From an uncultured Campylobacter sp. (lineage in GTDB: Bacteria > Campylobacterota > Campylobacteria > Campylobacterales > Campylobacteraceae): a stretch of DNA of 64,000 nucleotides. Under the pieces are notes generated by a model. That model ran no database searches, was not told where the DNA came from, and saw only the letters and a program-made list of their open reading frames with translations. This document shows positions 1 through 7,795 of this stretch, piece by piece; position 1 is the first letter of the stretch; every line of letters begins with the position of its first letter. The stretch is from the NCBI RefSeq assembly GCF_937980635.1, contig NZ_CALJPG010000022.1, positions 1 to 64,000 on the forward strand, written 5' to 3'. The position numbers were made by a program, and so were the translations under genes.

Positions 1-84
1 AATTTCCTAGATCCGCTCGATAGCTCGCGCACGATCGAGGGCTACCCCGCCCCGCGCCGCATCTACGTGCGGCTTAGGGCGTGA
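1..84 (+). CDS. 3' end of a gene cut by the window edge, possibly a TonB-dependent receptor
   Basis: An open frame runs from base 1 to a TGA at 82-84 and gives 27 residues ending EGYPAPRRIYVRLRA. The GYPAP-R-x-Y-V-x-L-R pattern resembles the last beta strand of TonB-dependent outer-membrane receptors, which often end GYPMPGR followed by alternating aromatic and hydrophobic residues. The usual terminal phenylalanine is missing. With so little sequence this is a suggestion only. No other neighbour helps, because the next gene is on the opposite strand after 500 bp. Confidence 0.4.
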   Translation, partial: NFLDPLDSSRTIEGYPAPRRIYVRLRA

Positions 85-600
85 TCCGCGCCTTTAAAAC
101 GTGTAAAATTTTACTAAATTTAATCGGCTCGCAGGGAAAATTTTGATTCGGCGGGATGTGAAATTTAGCTAAATTTGACGGGCCCCAAATTGGATTAGAT
201 CGCATTGTAGCGACCAGGATCAGTGCGGCGCAAAATTTTAAATTTCGCCTCGTGTGTTACGCTTTACACGCGCGGCGGCACGAATTTTAAATTTTGCTTT
301 TGCGTTACGCTTTGCGTCTTGCATGCTCGGCGGCACGGAATTTTACTAAATTTAATCAAGCGGCGGTAAATTTTAAAATTTTATCTACGCAGAGCATACT
401 GGTGTAGGCATTTTGCGAACGCAGCGCAAAATTTAACGCTCGCAGCGGCAAATAAAGCTGTAAATTTTGGCGCCTGCAATGCGAGTCAAGCGGCATCAAT
501 TCCAGTGCCCGCGAGCAAAGCGGTATAAATTTCAAACGCCAACCAGCTTCACGCCACTTCGCCACTCTTTGTGTGACGAAGCGCAATTAAATTTAAACTA
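85..600. repeat. gene-free stretch of degenerate AT-core repeats
   Basis: No convincing gene is present. The stretch is made of GC-rich boxes (GGCGGCACGG, GCGGCG) alternating with AAATTTTA/AAATTTAA cores. Two imperfect copies of one module, GTTACGCTTT followed about 15-20 bases later by CGGCGGCACG-AATTTTA, lie at about 254-297 and 303-345, so local duplication has occurred. Small open frames here are translations of this repeat. Confidence 0.6.
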
Positions 601-1200
601 TCAGCGCTCAAAAAGTTGCAAAAAATATTTTAAATTTTGCCTCTCGGCCGCTAGGCTCGTATTTGGGCCGTGTCCGGGATATAGCGTAAAATCGCCCTCT
701 ATCTGCAAAATTTTATGCAAAGATTCTCTCATCTGCGCGCCGCTTGAAAAGGGAAAATCCCACCTGCCGATAGAGCCTTTGAATATGACGTCGCCGCTAA
801 AGATAACCCCGCCCGCTTCGATCATACAGCTGCCCGGCGTATGTCCTGCAAAAAGGCTAAATTTAACGTTAAAGCCCGCTATTTCAAAGCTTTGCTCCTG
901 TCCTTTTACGAGTACGTCCGCTTCTATGGGCTCGGGCATCGTCTCAAAGGGATCCGCTCGCAGCATAAAGGCGTCTTCCTCGTGGATATAAATTTTGGCG
1001 CCCGCCCTTTGCAGCTTCGCGTCGTCATAAACATGATCGAAATGCCCGTGCGTATTCAAAACCGCGGCGATCTTTCCCGTATTTTGCATCACCCAATCAA
1101 AGCTGCCCTGCCCCGGATCGATCACTAGATCGCCCTGCTCGCCCTTTAGGATGTAGCAGTTCGTCGCGTATTCACCGAAAGCTTTTTTTAAAATTTGCAT
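601..1200 (-). CDS. metallo-beta-lactamase fold hydrolase (glyoxalase II-like)
   Basis: This 199-residue protein has the zinc-binding motif H51-x-H53-x-D55-H56 typical of the metallo-beta-lactamase superfamily. Downstream are the matching GHTPGS histidine at about residue 120, the SGDVIF aspartate at about 136 and the GHG histidine at about 177. Its length and motif set match the small glyoxalase II-like (YcbL-type) hydrolases, which cleave thioesters such as S-lactoylglutathione. The substrate here is not determined. It is divergent from nadE, as the equivalent pair is in C. jejuni (Cj0809c/Cj0810, from memory). The start is an ATG preceded by AAAGGAGG, a strong ribosome-binding site. Confidence 0.85.
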   Translation of the reverse strand: MQILKKAFGEYATNCYILKGEQGDLVIDPGQGSFDWVMQNTGKIAAVLNTHGHFDHVYDDAKLQRAGAKIYIHEEDAFMLRADPFETMPEPIEADVLVKGQEQSFEIAGFNVKFSLFAGHTPGSCMIEAGGVIFSGDVIFKGSIGRWDFPFSSGAQMRESLHKILQIEGDFTLYPGHGPNTSLAAERQNLKYFLQLFER

Positions 1201-1295
1201 TTAAATCCTCCTTTTAAGCTTAAATTAAAGCCGTAATTTAGCCAAAAATAGTTAAAATTCGCGCAATTTAACGTAAAATTTTAAGGCTAAATATT

Positions 1296-2099
1296 ATGTT
1301 TTTGGACGATTTGCTGCCGCAACTGACCGATTTTTTATCGGAGAAGCTCGATGAAACGGGCGCGGACGCCTTTGTAGTGGGTATCAGCGGTGGGCTTGAC
1401 AGCGCCGTGGTTTCTGCGCTTTGTGCACTTACTGAGATCCCTACTTACGGGCTTATCCTACCTAGTGCGGGTTCAAATTTAGAAAATATGGCAGACGGCA
1501 TCTTTCACTGCGAATCCTTTAATATCCCCTACGAAATCCAAGAGATCGCGCCATTTGTAGAAAATTTTACCGCTTTAAATCCCGGTGCAAGCGCTCTTCG
1601 CATCGGGAATTTCGCCGCGCGCGTAAGAATGAGCTTGCTTTATGATTACAGCGTGGCTAAACGCGGCGTAGTCGTAGGCACGAGCAATCTTAGCGAGAGG
1701 ATGCTAGGCTACGGCACTATTTACGGAGATTTAGCCTGCGCGTTTAATCCGATCGGAGAAATTTTAAAAACCGATCTGTTTAAATTTGCAAAAATTTTAT
1801 GCATAGACGATGCGATCATCAAAAAAGCCCCAAGCGCCGATCTATGGGAAAACCAAAGCGACGAACGTGAGCTTGGATACAGCTACGAGATCTTAGATAG
1901 CGTGCTAAGAGATATTTTTTCGCACGAAACGCTGCGGACGAAATTTCGCTCAGGCGAGCAAATAACCGTAAACGATCTAAAATATCTGCAAAACTCGCAC
2001 CACAATCAAGAGCTGGTAAAATTTATCGTCCGTAGAATTCTTAAAAATAATTTTAAGCTTCGCGCGCCCGCGGTCGCCCGCATAGAGCCCGCGCACTAA
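1296..2099 (+). CDS. nadE: NAD(+) synthetase NadE (ammonia-dependent)
   Basis: This enzyme makes NAD+ from deamido-NAD+, ATP and ammonia, the last step of NAD synthesis. The 267-residue protein has the PP-loop S31-G-G-L-D-S36 that binds ATP pyrophosphate. It also has the GTSNLSE motif at about residue 128 and the PSADLWENQSDE motif at about 180 found in NAD synthetases. There is no N-terminal glutaminase (nitrilase) domain, so it should use free ammonia, as in other Campylobacter. The gene ends 10 bp before the DegT-like gene and is probably cotranscribed with it and lpxK. The ribosome-binding site is weak (AAGG, 1283-1286). Confidence 0.93.
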   Translation: MFLDDLLPQLTDFLSEKLDETGADAFVVGISGGLDSAVVSALCALTEIPTYGLILPSAGSNLENMADGIFHCESFNIPYEIQEIAPFVENFTALNPGASALRIGNFAARVRMSLLYDYSVAKRGVVVGTSNLSERMLGYGTIYGDLACAFNPIGEILKTDLFKFAKILCIDDAIIKKAPSADLWENQSDERELGYSYEILDSVLRDIFSHETLRTKFRSGEQITVNDLKYLQNSHHNQELVKFIVRRILKNNFKLRAPAVARIEPAH

Positions 2100-2109
2100 G
2101 GAGAGATTT

Positions 2110-3246
2110 ATGAAAGAGATACCGTTTTATAAGGCTCAAATCGATAAAAAAGAGGAAGACTTAATTAAAAGCGCCCTCTACAACAGCGATATAAGATATA
2201 GCGAAATTTTTGAAGAGGATATTTGTAAATACTTCGGCGTAAAGCACGCCGTATCGACTACGAGCGGCACGACGGCGCTGCATCTGGCGCTTTGTGCGAT
2301 GGATATTAAGCGCGGAGATAAAATTTTATGCTCCGTAAATTCCTTCCCCAACGTCGCCGAAGTGATCCGCCATTTCGACGCAGAGCCCGTTTTCGTAGAT
2401 ATCGATCCGATAAGCTTTAACATCACGAGCGAAAGCCTTGCTCGCACGATAGATCAGAACCGCCACAAGAAGCTAAAATGCGCTTTCATCTCGCACATCG
2501 CGGGGCTTGCTGCGGATATAGACGCCATCAGCGAGGTCGCCAAAAGCGAAAATATCATCCTCATAGATGATGCGTGCCGCGCCATGGGCGCTACCTATAA
2601 GGGCGCAAAAATCGGAGCGCTTAAAAGCTCGCTCATATCGTGCTTTCAGATCAATCCTCAAGCGCAAGACGCAATCTCTACGGCAGGCTTTTTCGTTACG
2701 AACGACGATGAGATCGCAAGCGCCGCTCAAATTTTAAGAAACGGCGGCATCGTGGGAGACGCCTTTTACAAAGACGGCAATATGTCCTTTACCTACGACG
2801 TCGATCGCATCGGTCAAAAATACGATCTTAACGCCATAAATTCCGCCTACGCCATCGCTCAGTTTGAAAAAACTGACGCCTTCATAAAGCGCCGCAAGCA
2901 GATCGCCGCGGCCTACCGCGAGCAGCTCGCAAACTGCCCGCACGTGACGCTTCCAAGTGACAGCGAGGAGCATATCTACACTCAATTCATCGTAAAGATC
3001 GACAAAAACCGCGACGATTTCGCCAAAGCACTGATCGCGCGCGGAGTAAGCGTCTCGCTGCACTACGTGCCGGTGCATCTGCTAAGCTACTATAAAAGCA
3101 AATATAATTACAAGGTCAATGATTTCCCGAATGCGCTTAAAAACTATCAGCAAATTTTATCACTGCCGATCTACACGGCGCTTAGCGACGACGATGTGAG
3201 CTACATCTGCGAGCAGATCAAAGAGATAGCGCAAAATCGTGTTTAA
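2110..3246 (+). CDS. DegT/DnrJ/EryC1/StrS family protein lacking the PLP lysine
   Basis: The 378-residue protein has the fold signatures of sugar aminotransferases: SGTTALHLAL near residue 53, the cofactor-pyridine aspartate in IDDAC near 151, GATYKGAKIG near 160 and the C-terminal domain with HYVPVH near 318. Active members have a Schiff-base lysine in a segment resembling SFHPTK-(I/N)-T-T-G-E-G-G. Here residues 178-193 read CFQINPQAQDAISTAG with no lysine, and the glycine-rich turn is also changed. The histidine that follows the IDDA motif is arginine. The protein may therefore be a non-PLP-linked or non-catalytic relative, or use cofactor without a covalent link, as 3-dehydratases of this family do. 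Those carry histidine at the position, which is not obvious here. The start is ATG after AAGGAGAG. The gene overlaps lpxK by 8 bp. Confidence 0.75.
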   Translation: MKEIPFYKAQIDKKEEDLIKSALYNSDIRYSEIFEEDICKYFGVKHAVSTTSGTTALHLALCAMDIKRGDKILCSVNSFPNVAEVIRHFDAEPVFVDIDPISFNITSESLARTIDQNRHKKLKCAFISHIAGLAADIDAISEVAKSENIILIDDACRAMGATYKGAKIGALKSSLISCFQINPQAQDAISTAGFFVTNDDEIASAAQILRNGGIVGDAFYKDGNMSFTYDVDRIGQKYDLNAINSAYAIAQFEKTDAFIKRRKQIAAAYREQLANCPHVTLPSDSEEHIYTQFIVKIDKNRDDFAKALIARGVSVSLHYVPVHLLSYYKSKYNYKVNDFPNALKNYQQILSLPIYTALSDDDVSYICEQIKEIAQNRV

Positions 3247-4342
3247 ACTCCTAATCGAGCGAAACTTATACGACCCGAGCCCCGCATGGCTTGCGCTCGG
3301 AGTGATTTTAGTGCCTTTATCGCTGCTTTATACGCTTATCGTCTGCCTAAAAAGGCTCTTTGCTAAGCCGCAAAAATTTAAAATTCCAATAATCAGCGTC
3401 GGAAATTTAACCCTCGGCGGCAGCGGAAAAACCCCGCTAGTGCGGGCGCTTTTTAAAGAATTTAACGGGGAGTTTAAAACCTGCATCATCCTTCGCGGAT
3501 ACGGGCGCAAAAGTAGAGGCTTGCTCGAAGTAGCTCTCGGCGGACGGATACTTTGCGACGTAGAGCAAAGCGGCGATGAGGCGATGGAATACGCGCTGTT
3601 TTTACGCGGCGCAAACGTAATCGTCAGCGAAGATCGCGCCGCAGGGATTTTGCGCGCGCAAACTCTCGGCTTTGAGCTGGTGATCTTAGACGACGGATTT
3701 TCTAAATTTAATATCTCTAAATTTGATATCTTGCTGCGCCCGCAAAGTGCGCCGAAGCTGCCCTTTTGCCTGCCCTTCGCTGCGTATCGCTACCCGCCGT
3801 TTTTTTATAAATTTGCGGATTTCATACCCGCTCCGAGCGACATTTCGCAGGAGCTTAGTATCGTTTCGGCGGCGGATCTGCAAGAGGGGCTAAACGGCAC
3901 GGATGAAATTTCAAATCTTGCGGATGAAAATTCAAATTCCACCGCGGATAAAATTTCGGATTTAAATTTAAATCGCGTGGCAGATGAAATTTCAAATTTA
4001 AACCCCGCCGCCGCGGATAAAATTTTAAATTCTAAAGAGACTGTTTTTGAAAAATCCCGCACGATCTTAATCAGCGCTATCGCCAAACCTTGGCGCTTGC
4101 AAGAGTTTTTGCCGCTCGCAAAAGCCCACGCATTTTTCCCCGACCATTATGATTTCAAAAAAGAGCAGATTTTAGAGCTGCTAAGGCGCGAGGATGCGGA
4201 GCATATCCTTTGCACGGCGAAAGATTACGTGAAATTGAGGGATTTGAGCGCGGAAATTTCGGTGATTTTGTTAAATTTGAAGCTAAGCGAAAACTTTATC
4301 CGCAAAATTCAAAACTACATAAACCAAGCTATGATAAAATAA
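3239..4342 (+). CDS. lpxK: tetraacyldisaccharide 4'-kinase LpxK with an internal repeat insert
   Basis: LpxK phosphorylates the 4' position of the lipid A disaccharide at the inner membrane. The 367-residue protein has an N-terminal membrane helix (about residues 17-40), the P-loop GGSGKTPL (60-67), RGYGRKSRG near 86, GDEA near 112 and LDDGF near 150. The C-terminal half has the conserved FPDHYDF and CTAKDYVKL motifs. Residues about 221-265 are a low-complexity linker with ADEISNL/ADKISDL units, encoded by five copies of a GCGGATRAAATTT repeat, and are not expected in LpxK. The start is GTG at 3239 inside the end of the preceding gene. In C. jejuni lpxK directly follows nadE, and here the DegT-like gene lies between. 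Confidence 0.9.
   Translation: MFKLLIERNLYDPSPAWLALGVILVPLSLLYTLIVCLKRLFAKPQKFKIPIISVGNLTLGGSGKTPLVRALFKEFNGEFKTCIILRGYGRKSRGLLEVALGGRILCDVEQSGDEAMEYALFLRGANVIVSEDRAAGILRAQTLGFELVILDDGFSKFNISKFDILLRPQSAPKLPFCLPFAAYRYPPFFYKFADFIPAPSDISQELSIVSAADLQEGLNGTDEISNLADENSNSTADKISDLNLNRVADEISNLNPAAADKILNSKETVFEKSRTILISAIAKPWRLQEFLPLAKAHAFFPDHYDFKKEQILELLRREDAEHILCTAKDYVKLRDLSAEISVILLNLKLSENFIRKIQNYINQAMIK
3899..4033 (+). repeat. five tandem in-frame copies of the GCGGATRAAATTT repeat inside lpxK
   Basis: Units begin at 3899, 3920, 3944, 3980 and 4013. Each starts with RCGGATRAAA or GCAGATGAAA and continues into an AAATTT-type core. The steps between starts are 21, 24, 36 and 33 bp, all multiples of three, so the lpxK frame is kept. 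The same sequence type is common in the intergenic DNA of this window. Confidence 0.85.
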
Positions 4343-4360
4343 GGTTTTTAAAGGAATTTT

Positions 4361-5218
4361 ATGATAAAAAAGAGCAAAACCGCCGAAGTCATCATCTCTG
4401 CGCTGCCCTATATCCGTAAATTTAGAGATAAAATTTTCGTCGTTAAATACGGCGGCGCGGCGCAAACCGACGATGCGCTCAAGCTTGATTTTGCCCGCGA
4501 TATCGTGCTTTTGCATATGGTCGGCATCAAGATCATCGTCGTGCACGGCGGCGGCAAAAAGATCAATCAGACCCTGGATAAGATCGGCGTGCAGAGCGAG
4601 TTTCGCGATGGACTTCGCGTAACGAATAAAGACGCTATCGAAATTACAGAGATGGTACTAAGCGGCGCGGTAAATAAAGAGATCACGGCGCTTTTGAACC
4701 AAAACGGCGCGCCTGCGATCGGCATTAGCGGTAAGGACGGCGGGCTTTTGAAGGCAAAATTCCTCGATGAGAAAAAATATGGCTTCGTAGGCGAGATCAC
4801 CGAGGTAAATACCAAGCTGATAAACGACCTGCTACAAAAAGACTATCTGCCAGTGATCGCCCCGCTTGCAGGCGGCGAGACGGACGAAAACGTGAGCTTT
4901 AATATCAACGCCGATCTCTGCGCCAGCAGGATTGCAGCCGCGCTAAAAGCGAGCAAGGTGATATTTTTAAGCGACATTGACGGCGTGCTTGATAAAGAGG
5001 GAAATTTAATCAGCAAACTCGATGCCGCGCTCATTTCGAAGCTTAAAAATGACGGCACGATCGCAGGCGGCATGATCCCAAAGGTCGATGCGTGCCTGCA
5101 ATGCGTGCGAAACGGCGCAAATGCCGCGCATATCATCAACGGCAAAATTCCGCACTCGATCCTGCTTGAGCTTTTCACGGACGGCGGTATAGGAAGTTTG
5201 ATAAAGGAAGAAATTTAG
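4361..5218 (+). CDS. argB: acetylglutamate kinase ArgB
   Basis: ArgB phosphorylates N-acetylglutamate in arginine synthesis. The 285-residue protein carries K29-Y-G-G at the ATP site and VHGGGKKIN near residue 65. It also has FRDGLRVT near 85, NINADLCASRIAAAL near 180 and GGMIPKVDAC near 242, a full amino-acid kinase fold. The N-terminal helix before KYGG (residues 1-25) is of the type present in hexameric, arginine-inhibited enzymes, so feedback inhibition is likely but not shown. It starts 18 bp after lpxK, with AAAGGAA upstream, so it is probably in the same transcript. The window's argD is far away at 47830, so the arginine genes are scattered. Confidence 0.93.
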   Translation: MIKKSKTAEVIISALPYIRKFRDKIFVVKYGGAAQTDDALKLDFARDIVLLHMVGIKIIVVHGGGKKINQTLDKIGVQSEFRDGLRVTNKDAIEITEMVLSGAVNKEITALLNQNGAPAIGISGKDGGLLKAKFLDEKKYGFVGEITEVNTKLINDLLQKDYLPVIAPLAGGETDENVSFNINADLCASRIAAALKASKVIFLSDIDGVLDKEGNLISKLDAALISKLKNDGTIAGGMIPKVDACLQCVRNGANAAHIINGKIPHSILLELFTDGGIGSLIKEEI

Positions 5219-5338
5219 GCGCGAGGCGGATGCGGCAGGCTTAAAACCGCAATGCCGCAAGTCCGCGCAAGCAGTGTAAGCGATCAAATTTAAAGCGCCT
5301 AGGCGGGCGTAAATTTTAAAATTTTAAAAAGGAAAAAG

Positions 5339-6892
5339 ATGAAACTGGTTTCTACGAGAGATTTTTCGCAAAAAGCGGATCTTAGCTACGCGCTACTAAA
5401 TCCGAGCGCGAACGGCGGCGGGCTTTTCAGCCCCGAGCGGCTGCCGCTTTTGAGCGAGGATTTTTTTAAGCAGTGCGAGGATTTGAGCTACAAACAGATC
5501 GCGCTTAAAATCATCGATAGCTTCGATTTTGACGTAAGCAGCGAGATCTTTGAGAGTGCGCTAAAGCGCTACGATAAATTTGAAAATCCCGCCTGCCCCG
5601 TCCAGATCAAAAAACTAAGCGAAAACGCCTATATTTTGGAGCTTTACCACGGCCCGACGCTTGCGTTTAAGGATATGGCGCTACAGCCCTTCGGCGCGCT
5701 TTTAAAAAGCATCGCAAAATCCAGAAATGAAAAATTTTTAATAATGTGCGCCACGAGCGGCGACACGGGGCCTGCGACGCTGGAAGCGTTTGCGGATGAC
5801 GAAAACATCAAAGCGGTCTGCCTCTATCCGCAGGGTGGCACGAGCGAGATACAGCGCCAGCAGATGGTCAAACAAAGCGCGGCAAATCTTAAAATTTTAG
5901 GCGTGCGCGGCAACTTCGACGATACGCAGCGCGCGCTAAAATCACTGCTGGCTGATGAGGATTTCAAAAACGAACTCGCGCGGGCGAATTTAAATTTAAG
6001 CGCCGCAAACTCGGTAAATTTCGGCAGGATTTTATTTCAGATCATCTACTACCTCTACGCTAGCATCTATTTCTCAAAGCACGGTGTATTGAGCTTTGGG
6101 CAAAATTTAAACCAAAGCGATCAGTGCACGGCGTGCAGTCAAAATTTAGACGCCGCGACAAGCGCAAACGGCGCGCAGAGCGCAAAACAGAACGCTAAAT
6201 TTAACACATTCGACGTCATAGTGCCTAGCGGGAATTTCGGCAACGCGCTGGGAGCGTATTTCGCCAAAAAAATGGGCGCAAAGATCGGCAAAATCAAGAT
6301 CGCTTCAAACGCGAACAATATCCTGACCGAGCTTTTTACGCGCGGCATCTACGATCTACGAAATCGCGAGCTCATCCGCACGATCAGCCCTGCGATGGAT
6401 ATTTTGATTAGCTCCAACGTCGAGCGGCTGCTAAGCGATATGTTCGGCGATGCGCGCACGAGCGAGCTGATGCAAAGTCTGGCGCGAGATAAATTTTACA
6501 AACTCAGCGCGAGCGAGCTTGCGAAGCTGCGCGAGGTCTTCGAAGCGGATTTTTGCGACGATGCGCAGTGCGCTAAGTTTATCAAGCAAGAAAGTAGTCG
6601 CGGCGTGCTGATCGATCCGCACACGGCGACCTGCTTCAAGCTACTTGACGAAAGCCGCCTAAATCTCGTCATCTCGACCGCGAAGTGGATTAAATTTACG
6701 CCGTCGATGATCGGCGCGATCAAAGGCAGGGTTTGCGAGGACGAGCGAGCCGATATGATCGCGCTTTCGAAGGAATTTCGCAGCGACATTCCGCCGCAGA
6801 TCTCGCGCCTTTTTAGCGCGCCGCAGGTTCACTCCAGCGTCGTGGAGCAAAGCGAGATCAAAAACGCCATAATGGAGTGGATAAAAAAATGA
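5339..6892 (+). CDS. thrC: threonine synthase ThrC
   Basis: ThrC converts O-phosphohomoserine to threonine with PLP. The 517-residue protein has the PLP lysine K111 in HGPTLAFKDMALQ, the phosphate-binding SGDTGPATLEA (about 140-150), QGGTSEIQRQQM near 165 and the PSGNFGNALGAY motif near 296. Residues about 252-289, just before PSGNFG, are a low-complexity Asn/Ala/Ser stretch (with QNL and AKFN) that resembles the translated repeat seen in neighbouring genes. The start ATG follows AAAAAGGAAAAAG. It is followed by kdsB with a 4-bp ATGA overlap, the same order as in C. jejuni (Cj0812-Cj0813). Confidence 0.93.
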   Translation: MKLVSTRDFSQKADLSYALLNPSANGGGLFSPERLPLLSEDFFKQCEDLSYKQIALKIIDSFDFDVSSEIFESALKRYDKFENPACPVQIKKLSENAYILELYHGPTLAFKDMALQPFGALLKSIAKSRNEKFLIMCATSGDTGPATLEAFADDENIKAVCLYPQGGTSEIQRQQMVKQSAANLKILGVRGNFDDTQRALKSLLADEDFKNELARANLNLSAANSVNFGRILFQIIYYLYASIYFSKHGVLSFGQNLNQSDQCTACSQNLDAATSANGAQSAKQNAKFNTFDVIVPSGNFGNALGAYFAKKMGAKIGKIKIASNANNILTELFTRGIYDLRNRELIRTISPAMDILISSNVERLLSDMFGDARTSELMQSLARDKFYKLSASELAKLREVFEADFCDDAQCAKFIKQESSRGVLIDPHTATCFKLLDESRLNLVISTAKWIKFTPSMIGAIKGRVCEDERADMIALSKEFRSDIPPQISRLFSAPQVHSSVVEQSEIKNAIMEWIKK

Positions 6893-7611
6893 TAGTAATC
6901 CCCGCGCGCCTTGCTTCGACGCGCTTTAAAAATAAAATTTTATGTGAGTTTGACGGCGTGCCGATGTTTATCAAAACGGCTCAAAATGCCGCCAAGGCAG
7001 ACCGCGTGCTAATCGCCGTGGATGAGCCGCAAATTTTAAAGATCGCGCAAGATTACGGTTTTGACGCCATTCTCACCGCGCGTGAGCATCAAAGCGGTAC
7101 CGATCGGATCAATGAAGCGGTCGCAAACGCAGCGCTTGCGGAGAACGAGATCATCATCAATATCCAAGCCGACGAGCCCTTTTTCGAGAGCAAAAATTTG
7201 ATTAAATTTAAAGATTTCTCCAACGCCATGATCACGCAAAAGGGCGCATTTATGGCGAGCTGCTACAAATACATAAGCCCTCAGGCGGCGGAGGATCCGA
7301 ATTTAGTCAAGCTGGTGCTTGATAACGCGGGCTTTGCGATCTATTTTTCGCGCTCGCTCATCCCCTACCCGCGCGCGGCATGCGAGTGCTACCTCGGTCA
7401 CATCGGTATCTACGCATACAGCGTGCGAAATTTAAAGCGCTTTTGCGCCCTGCCCGCCTCAGCGCTGGAAGATACCGAAAAACTCGAGCAGCTTCGCGCC
7501 ATAAGCGCGGGCGAAAAGATCGCAATGCTTGAGATCGAAACTGCAAGCATCGGCATCGACACGCCGGCTGATTACGAGCGCGCGCTAAAGGAGTTCGGCA
7601 ATGAAAATTGA
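6889..7611 (+). CDS. kdsB: 3-deoxy-manno-octulosonate cytidylyltransferase KdsB
   Basis: KdsB activates Kdo with CTP to CMP-Kdo for lipopolysaccharide core synthesis. The 240-residue protein begins MIVIPARLASTRF, the nucleotide-binding start of the family. It contains REHQSGTDRINEA near residue 67, NIQADEPF near 92, FSRSLIPYPR near 147 and HIGIYAY near 170. An upstream in-frame GTG at 6877 would add four residues. The ATG at 6889 is preferred because it overlaps the thrC stop (ATGA) and matches the family start. Together with lpxK in the same cluster it supplies lipid A/Kdo biosynthesis. Confidence 0.93.
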   Translation: MIVIPARLASTRFKNKILCEFDGVPMFIKTAQNAAKADRVLIAVDEPQILKIAQDYGFDAILTAREHQSGTDRINEAVANAALAENEIIINIQADEPFFESKNLIKFKDFSNAMITQKGAFMASCYKYISPQAAEDPNLVKLVLDNAGFAIYFSRSLIPYPRAACECYLGHIGIYAYSVRNLKRFCALPASALEDTEKLEQLRAISAGEKIAMLEIETASIGIDTPADYERALKEFGNEN

Positions 7612-7795
7612 TCGCGCCTTTTTAAACACGAAATTTAAAGCGAGCAGGCTACGCGACATAAAATTTAACTATAACGAGCCGTGCGACACGGAATTTGGGA
7701 TGCAGGGACTCGCCGCTGAGCGTAAAATTTTAACGGAACGCGGAATTCTAGCGACACACGGAATTTTAAAATTTAAAGATGCGAGCGCAAGATGA
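7601..7795 (+). CDS. small ORF bridging kdsB and ligA, repeat-derived, function unknown
   Basis: An ATG at 7601 lies inside the end of kdsB. It has a good ribosome-binding site (AAAGGAG at 7587-7593), and the frame runs to a TGA at 7793-7795 that overlaps the ligA ATG. The 64-residue product is basic and partly periodic (ERKILTERGILATHGILKF), reflecting repeat DNA (GGAATTTTAAAATTT). I recognise no domain. Its value may be translational: ligA has no clear ribosome-binding site of its own, so ribosomes ending here could restart on ligA. It may equally be chance reading of a spacer. Confidence 0.3.
   Translation: MKIDRAFLNTKFKASRLRDIKFNYNEPCDTEFGMQGLAAERKILTERGILATHGILKFKDASAR

Noticed and set aside
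85..600. Regular short repeats considered as a CRISPR array
   Set aside because: Units are degenerate, irregularly spaced and without uniform spacers. No cas gene is in the window.
467..1128. Plus-strand open frames across the MBL hydrolase and spacer
   Set aside because: They are shadows of the minus-strand gene and of repeat DNA, with no ribosome-binding site.
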